The position numbers and the translations under genes were made by a program. This document shows, piece by piece, positions 7,992 through 16,059 of a stretch of DNA of 30,445 nucleotides. Each line of letters opens with the position of its first letter. Position 1 is the first letter of the stretch. The stretch is from a virus: positions 1 to 30,445 of the IMG/VR virus record IMGVR_UViG_3300010354_000376. One strand, given 5' to 3'. The notes beneath the pieces are model-generated. The model was not told where the DNA came from, did not search any database, and saw nothing but the letters and a program-made list of their open reading frames with translations.

Positions 7992-10900
7992 GCGATTGGG
8001 AGGATATTACTGACAGTGAGTGGGAGGAGATCCCCACGCCTGAAGCTAATCCAGGTGTCTTAGATTACGTTGCCGCTCCGTTTCAAAAGAGCTTTGCGAA
8101 CCTTGCCGACGCTTATGCTGGCTTGCAGATGTTTCGTAATGACTTGAAAGACTCCGTTGATGACACCCTAAGCGAGATCCCTGGAGCTAGGACCGCTTTC
8201 AATCTTACCCCGCTTGGTTTTGCTTTAGGTCTTGGAGCGAGTAAGGACACTGCCAAGGGGATACGGGACTGGGCTCAACAGCTAAACACAAGCGTAGATG
8301 CTGGTCTTAATCTGGACCCCGAAGGCTTTGGCAAAAGAGCTCTTGATGTTACCTCTGAGGTAGCTCCTGCCGCTATCTCCCTCCTTGGTGGCCCAGCAAC
8401 AGCAGCCGCGTACATAGGTACCAGTTCAGCGGGAAGAAAGTATGGGGCCCTCGATGAATTGCAGAATCCTGACGGCTCACCAGCACTAACACCTATTGAG
8501 AAGATGCTCGATGCTGGGCTTACAGGCGGCCTCAATGCTGCGATGTCTTACGTCCCTCTGTCGTTTCTTGGTCGCAGCACTGGGTCTCTTCCCACTAGGC
8601 TTCTTAAAGAGTCTTTCAAGGTAGGCAGCGCCAATGCCGCTCTTGCTCCTTTTCAGGTTACTGGCAACGCAGTAATCGACAGGGCTACAGCGGGACTCCC
8701 AACGTCTCGTGAGGATTTAGGCGGTCAGATCGGAACGGCGATTGGCGATTCATTTATCACAGCTCCTTTCTTTGGAGCGATGGGCGCTTTATCAGGACGG
8801 CCTGGGGTCAGACCACAAAGAGCGCAGAGCAAAGTAGATCCCATTGAGAGTGTGATTGATTCTCTTGCAGACCAGGGCGGTCCTGTTCAGCCACTAGCCC
8901 CAGAGGTTATGGCGCAGCCTGATCCGATTGCACCTTCCCAAGATCCAAACTTCTTCATCACCAACCCTGACCAGCTTCCTGTGCCAGTACAACCAGCGGG
9001 GCTTCCCGCTGAGTTTCCAATGAATGTCCCAGGACCTCGCTCAAATTGGCAGCCTCCTGCCCCTGAAGGTTTTAACAGAGGGGATGACTTTCTTTTCAAA
9101 GATCCTGCTCAGCCGCCAGCTCTACGCCCAGACGTGTCAGCGCCAGTCGTAGTTAATGATCCAACTATCGACCCAACCCAATACCAAGGCCCTAAGCAAG
9201 GCTTTGCTTTAGATGCTCAGCCACAAGACCCAGCAGCCCTGACTACCCCACCACTTGAAGAGCCTAGCGGCTATAGCTCCTCTCGCTCCCCGTATAGGCA
9301 GCAGAAAGCAACACAAGCGGTGCAAAGTGTAGAGGCTGACCTTGCCCGTACCCGACAAAGAATCGCTGACCAGGAGCGCGTAAACAGGACTAATGAGGCT
9401 GTGCGCGAATCTCCTCCGTCTCCGATTATTAAGGCTGAGCAGAGTGGGAATAGCTTTGATGATCCAATGGCTAGGATCGCTAGGGCAGCAGAGGAGGCAA
9501 AGTCAAAAGAACCTCCCCTTATTGCAACGCCTGACAACTCGCCTCTCACAGTTAGAGAGGTTCTGCTTAATACGGCTAGAACTATTTACAACGCCACTAA
9601 GACAAGTGAGCGAGGAGCTATCAGCAAAGACCTTCTAGGCTTGGGCAGAGTGAGCAAAGAGGTCAAAGATGCGACCAAGGGGGATCCTCGCTACACCAAG
9701 TATGAGCCTAAGCATATCCTTGCGGCTAGGAATTGGGTTGCTACCGACACCATTGGGCGGGATGTCCCAGAAGTTAAGCCCCTAGCTGATGCGATTCTGA
9801 ACCTTGCCGAAGATAACTCTCGCACCATCACATCGGTTGAGCCAGAGCTCATGGCTCTCTACAAGATGCAGGGCGACGAGTCGGTTAATGGCGTTATTTG
9901 GAAAGCAGAGGAGAAGGGAGCTGGGTTTCAGCTTACCCCTGAAAACATCGCTAAGCTCAATCTTTCTGATGAGCAGGTCGCTGCGATCCAGGCCTCAAAG
10001 AACTTGCAGCTTAAAGCTAGCGCGATGCTCCAACAGCATAGCAACGAACTTGCTAATCGTGAGTACAACTACACCGTCAAGAGGGCTAATCTTGAGGCCC
10101 CAGTTAAAAAGCGGGAGTTTGAGCAGAAGTATCAGGCCGACTTAGACCAACTACGCACAGAGGCGCTAGACCCGACAGACCCAAGAGTGCTTGAAGAGAC
10201 TAATCGACTACGAGAGAAGCTAGACGCTGACTTGCTTGGCGTTGACACTTGGCTCTCCGAGACCGTTAATCGCGCTGCAAACGAAAGGTACAACGCTCTT
10301 CGCGCAATCGAGCAACGTCACGCAACTTGGGATCAAACTAACTACGTCCCTCGCAATCGCTACGGCAAATTTAAGATGAAAGTCTTTGATGCTAACGGCG
10401 AGCTCTACGAGGATAGGCAAACTGACAGCAGGGCAGAGCTGACCAAGTGGAAGAAAGCCTATGAGGACGCGGGCTACGTCACCACTATCGACACTCTAAA
10501 GCAGAGAGCTCCGACTGAGCACTTTAATGGCGTAAGCGATGAGGTTGCGACCTCTGTTGATCCCGTAGGTGGATTTAAGAAGCACTTAATGAAGTCTCGT
10601 CGAGTCCCAGGCGCAGACATGGACCCAGTAAGAGCGTGGTCTGAATACTTCCGTGGCCTCTCCAAAAAGATGGCGCTTGATCGCATGGAGATGACCTGGA
10701 AAGAGGCGATGCTTGAGCTTCCTAGAGATCCAAAAGACCCTAGGCAGATTGACGTAAATCTTTCTCAAGCGGTAAACGCTTTGCAGCAACGCAAGGACGC
10801 TATTCTCGACACTAAGTCTGAGTCATGGCGCTACCTGTCAAAACTTACCGACCTAAGCAACCTAACGTTCCAGCTTAGAACTCCCATCTCTAACCTATTT

Positions 10901-12295
10901 GCTATCCCGCAGCGTCAATATCCTGAGCTCACTAAGTATGGTGCTCAGCCTGAGATGACAATCGCAAAAAGTTTTGGAATAAACCTCAACCGACTGCGAA
11001 TGGACGATGCTACATTTGCTAAGAAATATCCTGAGCTTGCTCAAGGCATCGCTACTGCTGAAGCAAACAAAGTCATCACCCCAACAGCAAAGTCAGCGGG
11101 CAAGTGGGGCAGCGTTAGGGCTCCTTTAGAGAAGCAGGTAAGCAGAATTGCAGACAACAAGAACAAGACGCTCTCTACTTTGGATGACGTTGCCTTCTTC
11201 TTGCAGTTTCACTCTGACAGGTTTGCGGAGACTAATGGCTTTATCACTGGCTGGGAGGCATACCCTCAAGCAGTTAAGCATTTTAGGAAAAACAATCTTG
11301 AGGTTCCTTCTCGACAACAGTTCGCTGAGCAATTCTCTAAGGACACTAAGGCAAACGTAAAGAGCGAGCTTCTCCCTCCTTGGATGCAGGGCGCAGCACA
11401 GTCAACAACTCTTAAGTATAAGACCTGGCAGTTTAGATACCTTGGCGCGCTGCTGGATGCGGCTGGCAAAGGCAACAAGGCCTACGTTGGAAGGGCGATG
11501 GCCGCAACATTGGCAAGCGCAGGGGTGAGAGGACTGCCATTCTACAAGACGCTTGTGGGCGCGATGACTGCTCTTGGCTTTAGCCCCGAAGATAGCTTGC
11601 AAAAAGTTCTCGATGAAAACCTTCCTGACGGCCTCTCCGAGCCAGCGATGCAGACTATAACTTACGGTCCTCTCTCCGCTGCAACAGGCATAAACTTCTC
11701 TGGCTCAACTGGGTTTGGAGATCCACTGCCTGATACAAGCAGAGGGTTTGAGGCTGCTATCGGCTCTCTCGTGGGTGGTCCAGCCGCATCATTGGGCAGG
11801 AAGATGATCGACTTCCCTGGCTACCTAAAGAGAGGGCAGACAGATAGGGCGCTTGAGAATCTTCCTGTAAGCATCCCCCTAATTACCAACCTTGCAAAAG
11901 CGTACCGATATGCAAGCGAGGGCGTAGTAACTAAGGGTGGGATTGGAATAGTCCCCAAAGGTGAAGTGACGGACAAGATGCTCTTGGCTCAACTCCTTGG
12001 CTACGGAGACCTTAAGACGGCTAGAGCCTATGACAAGTACCTGGCAGGGGAGAGAGCTGGCGCTGGGGCTCAAGACTCTATTTCATACCCGTCACTTATC
12101 GCTGAAGCCATCGTCAGAGGAGACATGGAGCGAGCTAGGGCGCTAGAGCTAGAGGCTATTAGGGCAGGTAAGCCGCCAAAGTTAAGCGACATAAATGAGA
12201 AGGTCGCTAAGAGGCGAGGGCAAGAGTCTGTGATTATAAAGAAGTATCCAAAGGCTACCCGAGACGATGCTGCGGCTGCGCGGGGTAGGTTCTAA
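7988..12295 (+). CDS. Giant internal virion / ejection-type protein (1435 aa)
   Basis: ATG 7988 overlaps the previous stop (ATGA). The N-terminus carries a doubled Trp/acidic motif (DWEDITDSEWEEI). Residues about 110-270 are Ala/Gly-rich with hydrophobic stretches (EVAPAAISLLGGPATAAAYI, GTAIGDSFITAPFFGAMGAL). About 285-437 is a Pro-rich linker. From about 440 on it is long charged helices. Near 1135-1200 a hydrophobic helical region (KTWQFRYLGALLDAAGKG...AATLASAGVRGLPFYKTLVG) resembles, to my reading, the LPD38 region of large polyvalent phage proteins; this is tentative. Size and position match the largest ejection protein of short-tailed phages, which enters the cell with the DNA. No peptidoglycan-cutting motif was recognised. 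Its stop shares bases with the stop of the opposing gene. Confidence 0.75.
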   Translation: MSDWEDITDSEWEEIPTPEANPGVLDYVAAPFQKSFANLADAYAGLQMFRNDLKDSVDDTLSEIPGARTAFNLTPLGFALGLGASKDTAKGIRDWAQQLNTSVDAGLNLDPEGFGKRALDVTSEVAPAAISLLGGPATAAAYIGTSSAGRKYGALDELQNPDGSPALTPIEKMLDAGLTGGLNAAMSYVPLSFLGRSTGSLPTRLLKESFKVGSANAALAPFQVTGNAVIDRATAGLPTSREDLGGQIGTAIGDSFITAPFFGAMGALSGRPGVRPQRAQSKVDPIESVIDSLADQGGPVQPLAPEVMAQPDPIAPSQDPNFFITNPDQLPVPVQPAGLPAEFPMNVPGPRSNWQPPAPEGFNRGDDFLFKDPAQPPALRPDVSAPVVVNDPTIDPTQYQGPKQGFALDAQPQDPAALTTPPLEEPSGYSSSRSPYRQQKATQAVQSVEADLARTRQRIADQERVNRTNEAVRESPPSPIIKAEQSGNSFDDPMARIARAAEEAKSKEPPLIATPDNSPLTVREVLLNTARTIYNATKTSERGAISKDLLGLGRVSKEVKDATKGDPRYTKYEPKHILAARNWVATDTIGRDVPEVKPLADAILNLAEDNSRTITSVEPELMALYKMQGDESVNGVIWKAEEKGAGFQLTPENIAKLNLSDEQVAAIQASKNLQLKASAMLQQHSNELANREYNYTVKRANLEAPVKKREFEQKYQADLDQLRTEALDPTDPRVLEETNRLREKLDADLLGVDTWLSETVNRAANERYNALRAIEQRHATWDQTNYVPRNRYGKFKMKVFDANGELYEDRQTDSRAELTKWKKAYEDAGYVTTIDTLKQRAPTEHFNGVSDEVATSVDPVGGFKKHLMKSRRVPGADMDPVRAWSEYFRGLSKKMALDRMEMTWKEAMLELPRDPKDPRQIDVNLSQAVNALQQRKDAILDTKSESWRYLSKLTDLSNLTFQLRTPISNLFAIPQRQYPELTKYGAQPEMTIAKSFGINLNRLRMDDATFAKKYPELAQGIATAEANKVITPTAKSAGKWGSVRAPLEKQVSRIADNKNKTLSTLDDVAFFLQFHSDRFAETNGFITGWEAYPQAVKHFRKNNLEVPSRQQFAEQFSKDTKANVKSELLPPWMQGAAQSTTLKYKTWQFRYLGALLDAAGKGNKAYVGRAMAATLASAGVRGLPFYKTLVGAMTALGFSPEDSLQKVLDENLPDGLSEPAMQTITYGPLSAATGINFSGSTGFGDPLPDTSRGFEAAIGSLVGGPAASLGRKMIDFPGYLKRGQTDRALENLPVSIPLITNLAKAYRYASEGVVTKGGIGIVPKGEVTDKMLLAQLLGYGDLKTARAYDKYLAGERAGAGAQDSISYPSLIAEAIVRGDMERARALELEAIRAGKPPKLSDINEKVAKRRGQESVIIKKYPKATRDDAAAARGRF

Positions 12296-12603
12296 AAGTC
12301 GTCAAAAAGGGGTCTGTTCCTTCTGCTGTTTCTTTCCTGCTGTTCAAGAGCTTCTTGGGCGATCCTATTGGACTCGCGCATCTCTTCTAGCACTTCTCTT
12401 TGGTAGCGACGCTCCCTCATAGCTTGATATTGAATCTCAGACTCTATCTGCCAGAGCTGTTGAGAGGGGGAGCCGTAAACTAGGTAGTCGTCTGAGCGCT
12501 TGTTGTAAGAGCTTGGCCCCACATCCCCATAGTCCCCCCACAAGCTATCAGCCCTAGCAGGTAGGGAAACCGCCAGCACTACAAAGAACAATAAGAGCCG
12601 CAT
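12292..12603 (-). CDS. Secreted small coiled-coil protein on opposite strand (103 aa)
   Basis: The only minus-strand gene within the virion-lysis arm. MRLLLFFVVLAVSLPARA is a clear signal peptide with an ALA-like cleavage site (PARA-DS). The mature part is Tyr/Asp-rich and then a charged coiled coil (RERRYQREVLEEMRESNRIAQEALEQQERNSRRN). Start is supported by GTGAGG five bases before ATG 12603. Its stop CTA (12292-12294) overlaps the TAA of the giant gene. It would act in the periplasm. Opposite orientation between late genes is typical of 'moron' genes expressed from the prophage, for example envelope modification or exclusion, or it could be a spanin-like part. No family recognised. Confidence 0.7.
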   Translation of the reverse strand: MRLLLFFVVLAVSLPARADSLWGDYGDVGPSSYNKRSDDYLVYGSPSQQLWQIESEIQYQAMRERRYQREVLEEMRESNRIAQEALEQQERNSRRNRPLFDDF

Positions 12604-12644
12604 AAAGCCTCACTATAGGTCGCTAGTCCTATCTCTAGGATAGT

Positions 12645-12673
12645 CTTACATGCCCCTTGAAAGCGAATATAAA
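12645..12673 (+). promoter_or_regulatory. Sigma70-like promoter for lysis cassette
   Basis: CTTACA (12645-12650, 4 of 6 to TTGACA) and TATAAA (12668-12673, 5 of 6 to TATAAT) are separated by exactly 17 bases, about 40 bases upstream of the first lysis gene at 12712. A small inverted repeat (TCCTA-TCTC-TAGGA) just upstream, near 12627-12640, could be a regulator site. A CTCACTATAGG stretch at 12610-12620 also resembles a T7-type promoter core (see findings). Confidence 0.5.
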
Positions 12674-12711
12674 ATGCTCCGAGAGGCTATTAGGGGGAGT
12701 TTGCATGTAGC

Positions 12712-13002
12712 ATGGATAAGTTAAACGGGCACTATGATCTACATCATCTTAAAGCCTCTCAAGAGCAAAGGTTTGAAAGCCTAGAGGCTGTATTAAAGCA
12801 AGGGTTTGAAGGGGTTACCAAAGAGCTCAAGCTCCTAAGAGAGCAGGGGTATGTCCCTGTGTCTGTAATGAAGCAGATAACCGAGCAGCAAAAGTCCCTT
12901 ATCCAGCCCATCATACGGGTTTTATCTATCAGCCTCCTTCTTATCCTCGCTTGGTTCACTGGTCTAAAGGCAATTCTGCCCCACATCTTTAACGTTCAAT
13001 GA
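12712..13002 (+). CDS. Holin-like / XhlA-like membrane protein (96 aa)
   Basis: ATG 12712 after a TTAGGGGGAG purine stretch. The N-terminal two thirds is a charged coiled coil (EQRFESLEAVLKQGFEGVTKELKLLREQG) and the C-terminus has one membrane span (IIRVLSISLLLILAWFTGL) with a short tail. It overlaps the transglycosylase start by ATGA. A coiled coil plus a C-terminal membrane helix next to the muralytic gene resembles haemolysin XhlA-type accessory holins. It might instead anchor or regulate the endolysin. The assignment rests on topology and position only. Confidence 0.6.
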   Translation: MDKLNGHYDLHHLKASQEQRFESLEAVLKQGFEGVTKELKLLREQGYVPVSVMKQITEQQKSLIQPIIRVLSISLLLILAWFTGLKAILPHIFNVQ

Positions 13003-13472
13003 GCTTAGCCCCCCTAATAGTTGAGCAAGCAAAACAAACGGGCATCTCTCCCATGCTTCTCTCGGCTGTTATCCACCAGGAGTCAGGGGGCAACATCTGG
13101 GCGGTTCGATATGAGCCAGGCTTTGAGAGAAAGTATCTCTCTGGCAAGACACGCTCCACTTTAGAGGGGTACGTTCCCAAGGCTTGCTCCCTAGACACGG
13201 AGATAAAACTTCGCTGCCACTCTTTTGGCCTCACTCAGCTTATGGGTCAGGTTGCCAGGGAGCGCGGCTTTCGAGGCGACTTCCTTACTGAGCTCCTAGA
13301 CCCAAAGGTCAACCTTAAATGGGGGGCCGAGTTCCTTCAGACACTTCTTCTCAAGCACCAGGACACTGAAAAAGCATTACTCCGTTGGAACGGAGGGGGT
13401 GATCCTGACTATGGTAAAAAGGTTCTTAAGCATATTGAGTCTGGCGCTTGTCACTACCTTTTGTGTAGCTAG
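12999..13472 (+). CDS. Lytic transglycosylase (SLT-type endolysin, 157 aa)
   Basis: ATG 12999 overlaps the previous stop. Residues 16-34 (ISPMLLSAVIHQESGGNIW) carry the catalytic glutamate E28 in the HQESGG motif of soluble lytic transglycosylases (PF01464). GLTQLM at residues 77-82 is the second conserved block (usually GLMQLM), and ALLRWNGGG near 127-135 is the third (AYNAG-like). It cleaves peptidoglycan between MurNAc and GlcNAc, giving 1,6-anhydro ends. There is no signal peptide, so release would need a holin. An insert between blocks one and two (about residues 37-72, with two Cys) is longer than in minimal SLT domains. Its 3' end overlaps the next gene by about 60 bases. Confidence 0.88.
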   Translation: MSLAPLIVEQAKQTGISPMLLSAVIHQESGGNIWAVRYEPGFERKYLSGKTRSTLEGYVPKACSLDTEIKLRCHSFGLTQLMGQVARERGFRGDFLTELLDPKVNLKWGAEFLQTLLLKHQDTEKALLRWNGGGDPDYGKKVLKHIESGACHYLLCS

Positions 13473-14223
13473 CGCTGAACCAGCCCTGTCTTATCTAGCC
13501 CTCTGTCAGAGGTCGTGGAGCTGTGACGCCTCGATTAAAGCCTTTGACGGTCAGCCAGTCATTAGAGTCGGATGGCTAGAGCAAACCTTTGGGGTAACCT
13601 GTCCCTGCGCTGACAGGCTTTTAAGCGACACTAGGCCAAAGATAGTGCGAGTCCACCTCTCTAATGGTCCCTGCCTGAGAAATAAGCGCTGCGGCCCGTA
13701 TGAGGTCTTTAGCGGGGAAACGGTGGCATCTGCCAATCGCAAGGTGAAGAGGGGAGACAGGGTGCTTTTGGCAAAGTTTGAAAGGGTCGCCATTCGGCTC
13801 AAGAACAGGCTAGCAAAAGCCAGGGGGGTTACATGCTACGTCTCCCCTATGCTCGAATCAGATTTGGATGAGCGAGCTAGAGAGATCTTACGCAACATTA
13901 CGAGTAGTCACCTGCCTGGCTGTCGTCTTGTCGATTCTCCTTATCGCCGCCCTTGCCTCAAAGGTTCTTACTGTGAAGGACACGGGCCAAGTCCAAGTAT
14001 TCGACGCCCCTGCATATCGGATCTCGATGGAGTGAGCGTGGAACAAGTCTCCGTTACCAACTTCCTACGGGCTACTAAACAGTGCGACATGCAGTTTATC
14101 TGGGCTCGTGGGTTTAACTGTCTAAAGCCAAGCGATGTGCCCTTTATCGACCCTCGTAGGCGCGACTGTCGCCGCTCTGAAGGGTTCTTTATGGGCATAG
14201 CAAGGCACCTAAACGGAGAATAA
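13411..14223 (+). CDS. Secreted Cys-rich protein of lysis region, possible glycan hydrolase (270 aa)
   Basis: I chose ATG 13411 because GGTGATC at 13398-13404 is an almost ideal ribosome site; a GTG at 13399 is in frame but lacks one. MVKRFLSILSLALVTTFCVASA is a signal peptide. The mature protein has many Cys in pairs (CQRSWSC, CPC, CLRNKRC, CLKGSYC), fitting disulphides in the periplasm. Segments such as KIVRVHLSNGPC, CYVSPMLESDLD, GCRLVDSP and FIWARGFNC look like alternating strands of a TIM-barrel, with a Glu at the end of the second; that suggests a glycan-cleaving enzyme but is inference. It overlaps the transglycosylase end, implying joint expression in lysis. Confidence 0.6.
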   Translation: MVKRFLSILSLALVTTFCVASAEPALSYLALCQRSWSCDASIKAFDGQPVIRVGWLEQTFGVTCPCADRLLSDTRPKIVRVHLSNGPCLRNKRCGPYEVFSGETVASANRKVKRGDRVLLAKFERVAIRLKNRLAKARGVTCYVSPMLESDLDERAREILRNITSSHLPGCRLVDSPYRRPCLKGSYCEGHGPSPSIRRPCISDLDGVSVEQVSVTNFLRATKQCDMQFIWARGFNCLKPSDVPFIDPRRRDCRRSEGFFMGIARHLNGE

Positions 14224-14233
14224 GGAGAAGCCT

Positions 14234-14404
14234 ATGTTTGAGTCTAAAGGTCTAAAGAGAAGCCTAGCTTCAGTGGTTGCTGTATTGGCTGCGGCTGCCC
14301 CATTTATCCCACCACTAATGCCGTTTCAGCATTTCCTTGTTGAGATAGCTGGTGCGCTGGGGGCCGTGGGTCTTGGTCATGCAGCCCTCACAAAATTCAA
14401 GTAA
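14234..14404 (+). CDS. Small two-helix membrane protein, holin candidate (56 aa)
   Basis: ATG 14234 follows AAGGAGAAG at 14222-14230, a strong ribosome site. A short basic N-terminus (MFESKGLKR) is followed by two hydrophobic stretches, about residues 11-30 (LASVVAVLAAAAPFIPPLMP) and 34-52 (FLVEIAGALGAVGLGHAAL), ending in KFK. Two membrane helices with a Pro-containing turn, small size and position after the transglycosylase fit a class II holin. Its 3' end overlaps the next gene start by 26 bases. With the single-span protein at 12712 there are two membrane candidates in the cassette. Confidence 0.7.
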   Translation: MFESKGLKRSLASVVAVLAAAAPFIPPLMPFQHFLVEIAGALGAVGLGHAALTKFK

Positions 14405-14930
14405 CCAGTTTGATGCGTTCCTAAAAGCCAGGCTGCCCAGGGTGCCGATTGCTCAGCTTCGGTTTCAGTCGGCCTCTGAGTATGCCTGTGCCAAACTCTT
14501 AGAAAAAAACTGTGGATGGGTAGCTCACCCAGGCGCGACTTTTCAGATACCTGTAGGTCGCTGCTTCTTCGACTTTCGCGTGGGTAACTGCCTTGTCGAG
14601 TACCATCCCATATCCCTTCGTAACGAGCTTTTAACGGGGCTACTCTCTGAACTACAGACGGCGACAAGAACTCTTAACAAAGAGCTAAAGAGCTCCCTTC
14701 TTGATGCGGTGGCAGCCGAACTAAAACTTCAGTACATAAAGAGACGGGGGCAGGTCGCTTCTGCTCACATGGCCTATAAAGACTTTGAGGTTGTGTGCTG
14801 CTTTGACCCTGAACACTTCATTGAAGCGGTCGTTCACCGCCATGCAGTAGGACCTATCGCGGCCACAGAGGATCTTTTGCTTGAGTTTCGGCAATATCAG
14901 CAGGAGGGGAAGAAGGTATGGCGAGCTTGA
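14379..14930 (+). CDS. Late-arm protein with possible PD-(D/E)XK nuclease fold (183 aa)
   Basis: ATG 14379 lies inside the end of the holin candidate; an in-frame GTG at 14352 would add nine residues, and neither has a strong ribosome site, so coupled translation is likely. After an N-terminal helix (SASEYACAKLLEKN) comes FQIPVGRCFFDFRVGNCLVEYHP, whose Asp and ExH spaced across a hairpin resemble the core of PD-(D/E)XK nucleases (E-x-H in place of E-x-K). The rest is helical. The fold is only suggested. The gene is convergent with, and overlaps by 77 bases, a minus-strand resolvase-like gene. Confidence 0.5.
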   Translation: MQPSQNSSNQFDAFLKARLPRVPIAQLRFQSASEYACAKLLEKNCGWVAHPGATFQIPVGRCFFDFRVGNCLVEYHPISLRNELLTGLLSELQTATRTLNKELKSSLLDAVAAELKLQYIKRRGQVASAHMAYKDFEVVCCFDPEHFIEAVVHRHAVGPIAATEDLLLEFRQYQQEGKKVWRA

Positions 14931-15222
14931 TGAAGTCCTCTAGGAACATGGTAGCTAGCCAGGGTGTCCCATTCTTTCGGTGGATTACTACAGGCGTTTT
15001 GTCTTTGCCGTCTTTAACCGCTTGAGAGATAGCTTGGTGCAGGTTTAGAGCCTGAACTCTTTTGCACTCTATATGGTAGGAGGAGAGCTCTTCGCATACC
15101 ACATCACTGTCACCATTAGCGCCGCAGAATTGCTGCCCCCTTCGGGCAGTGAGCCCTAGCTCCTTTAGCCTGTTGGCTAGTTCGCGCTCTCCCGCTGCGC
15201 CTTTGGCTCTACTATTCACCAT
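14854..15222 (-). CDS. Hjc-like Holliday-junction resolvase / PD-(D/E)XK nuclease (122 aa)
   Basis: Last gene of the leftward operon. Residues 6-15 (AKGAAGERELA) give the helix Glu (E12), DSDVV around 38-42 the Asp, and IECKR at 51-55 the E-x-K pair: the order E...D...ExK of archaeal-type Hjc and related phage resolvases. Length fits the family. It would resolve branched DNA from recombination or replication before packaging, cooperating with the RecE-type nuclease and SSB upstream. Start ATG 15222 lies inside the end of the DUF551 gene (11-base overlap). Its 3' end overlaps the plus-strand gene ending at 14930. Confidence 0.75.
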   Translation of the reverse strand: MVNSRAKGAAGERELANRLKELGLTARRGQQFCGANGDSDVVCEELSSYHIECKRVQALNLHQAISQAVKDGKDKTPVVIHRKNGTPWLATMFLEDFIKLAIPSSPPADIAETQAKDPLWPR

Positions 15223-15565
15223 TAACTTCCTCCTTCGGCGGCTGGGGTAGGGGCATCCAGTGGGTCACGCTTAATAGTGGCAACATCGGATAGACTGGAT
15301 GACGCCAATCACCGCCATAGCAAGCGATACTAACACCGCCACCAAAGGCTATCAGGACCTCGCTGACATCCTCCGGCAACCGATCCTTCACCGAGATCCA
15401 CTGCGGCTGTGCGGCTTGGTAGCCAGCGAGGAAGCCATATTTACACGCTCTATTTTGTAAACCATGCGCTCCTTGCGAAGGTTTAATCGGACCGTCTACA
15501 TAACGCTTCAATCGGTATAATCCACTATCTGCAAATTCCTCTGCTAACTCTTCAGGTGTTTTCAT
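15212..15565 (-). CDS. DUF551-domain protein (117 aa)
   Basis: The C-terminal half (WISVKDRLPEDVSEVLIAF...VTHWMPLPQPP) is a plain DUF551 domain (PF04448), common in phage early regions with unknown role. The N-terminal half (MKTPEELAEEFADS... CKYGFLAGYQAAQ) resembles the N-termini of the next two upstream proteins, so the three look like products of module duplication. ATG 15565; the start agrees with the paralogous MKT starts. Probably non-essential accessory protein. Confidence 0.8.
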   Translation of the reverse strand: MKTPEELAEEFADSGLYRLKRYVDGPIKPSQGAHGLQNRACKYGFLAGYQAAQPQWISVKDRLPEDVSEVLIAFGGGVSIACYGGDWRHPVYPMLPLLSVTHWMPLPQPPKEEVNGE

Positions 15566-15591
15566 TATTCCTCAACTCCGTCTTTTAACAA

Positions 15592-16059
15592 CTATCTGCT
15601 AGTATACTCGACAGGCTCTAACAGGTATCGGTATGCGTGTAGCATGTAGTCGGGCTGCTTACTGGGGATATCACGCTCGAACGTCTCTTTACTACGCCAA
15701 GATACGCCAAGATGACGGGCACCGTTAGCATAATACACGATAAGCAGCTCTTGCGACCAATCGGGATCGCCATCCTCAAAGTATCTCCATCCAAGATCCT
15801 TTTCCGCTTCCCTGTATCCAGCTTTGAAACCGTCACTAGCGTCTACCCAATCATGTTCTCCCATAGCATTGTCGTCTGCGAATTGTGCGGCTGCGTCGTC
15901 CAACTCTACCTCTGTTTTCATGCTTATTTTATCCTGCAAGTTATCATTAAACCCGCGGAGTATTTTAATAAACTCGATGCCGAACGATACTACTGTAATC
16001 ACCTGAACAACGATGACGACGATAACAAACTGTAGGACGGTTTTAAGATGACTATTCAT
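15592..16059 (-). CDS. Early membrane-anchored protein with shared FxxGY module (155 aa; internal start possible)
   Basis: Full-length start ATG 16059 overlaps the upstream gene by 8 bases. Residues 8-34 are strongly hydrophobic (TVLQFVIVVIVVQVITVVSFGI), one membrane span. From residue 47 the sequence reads MKTEVELDDAAAQFADDN...DGFKAGYREAEK, which lines up with the N-terminus of the DUF551 neighbour (MKTPEELAEEFADS...YGFLAGYQAAQ). AGGA lies 10-12 bases before that internal ATG (15921), so two products, one anchored and one soluble, are plausible. The C-terminal half (DWSQELLIVYYANGARHLGVSW) is not recognised. Confidence 0.65.
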   Translation of the reverse strand: MNSHLKTVLQFVIVVIVVQVITVVSFGIEFIKILRGFNDNLQDKISMKTEVELDDAAAQFADDNAMGEHDWVDASDGFKAGYREAEKDLGWRYFEDGDPDWSQELLIVYYANGARHLGVSWRSKETFERDIPSKQPDYMLHAYRYLLEPVEYTSR

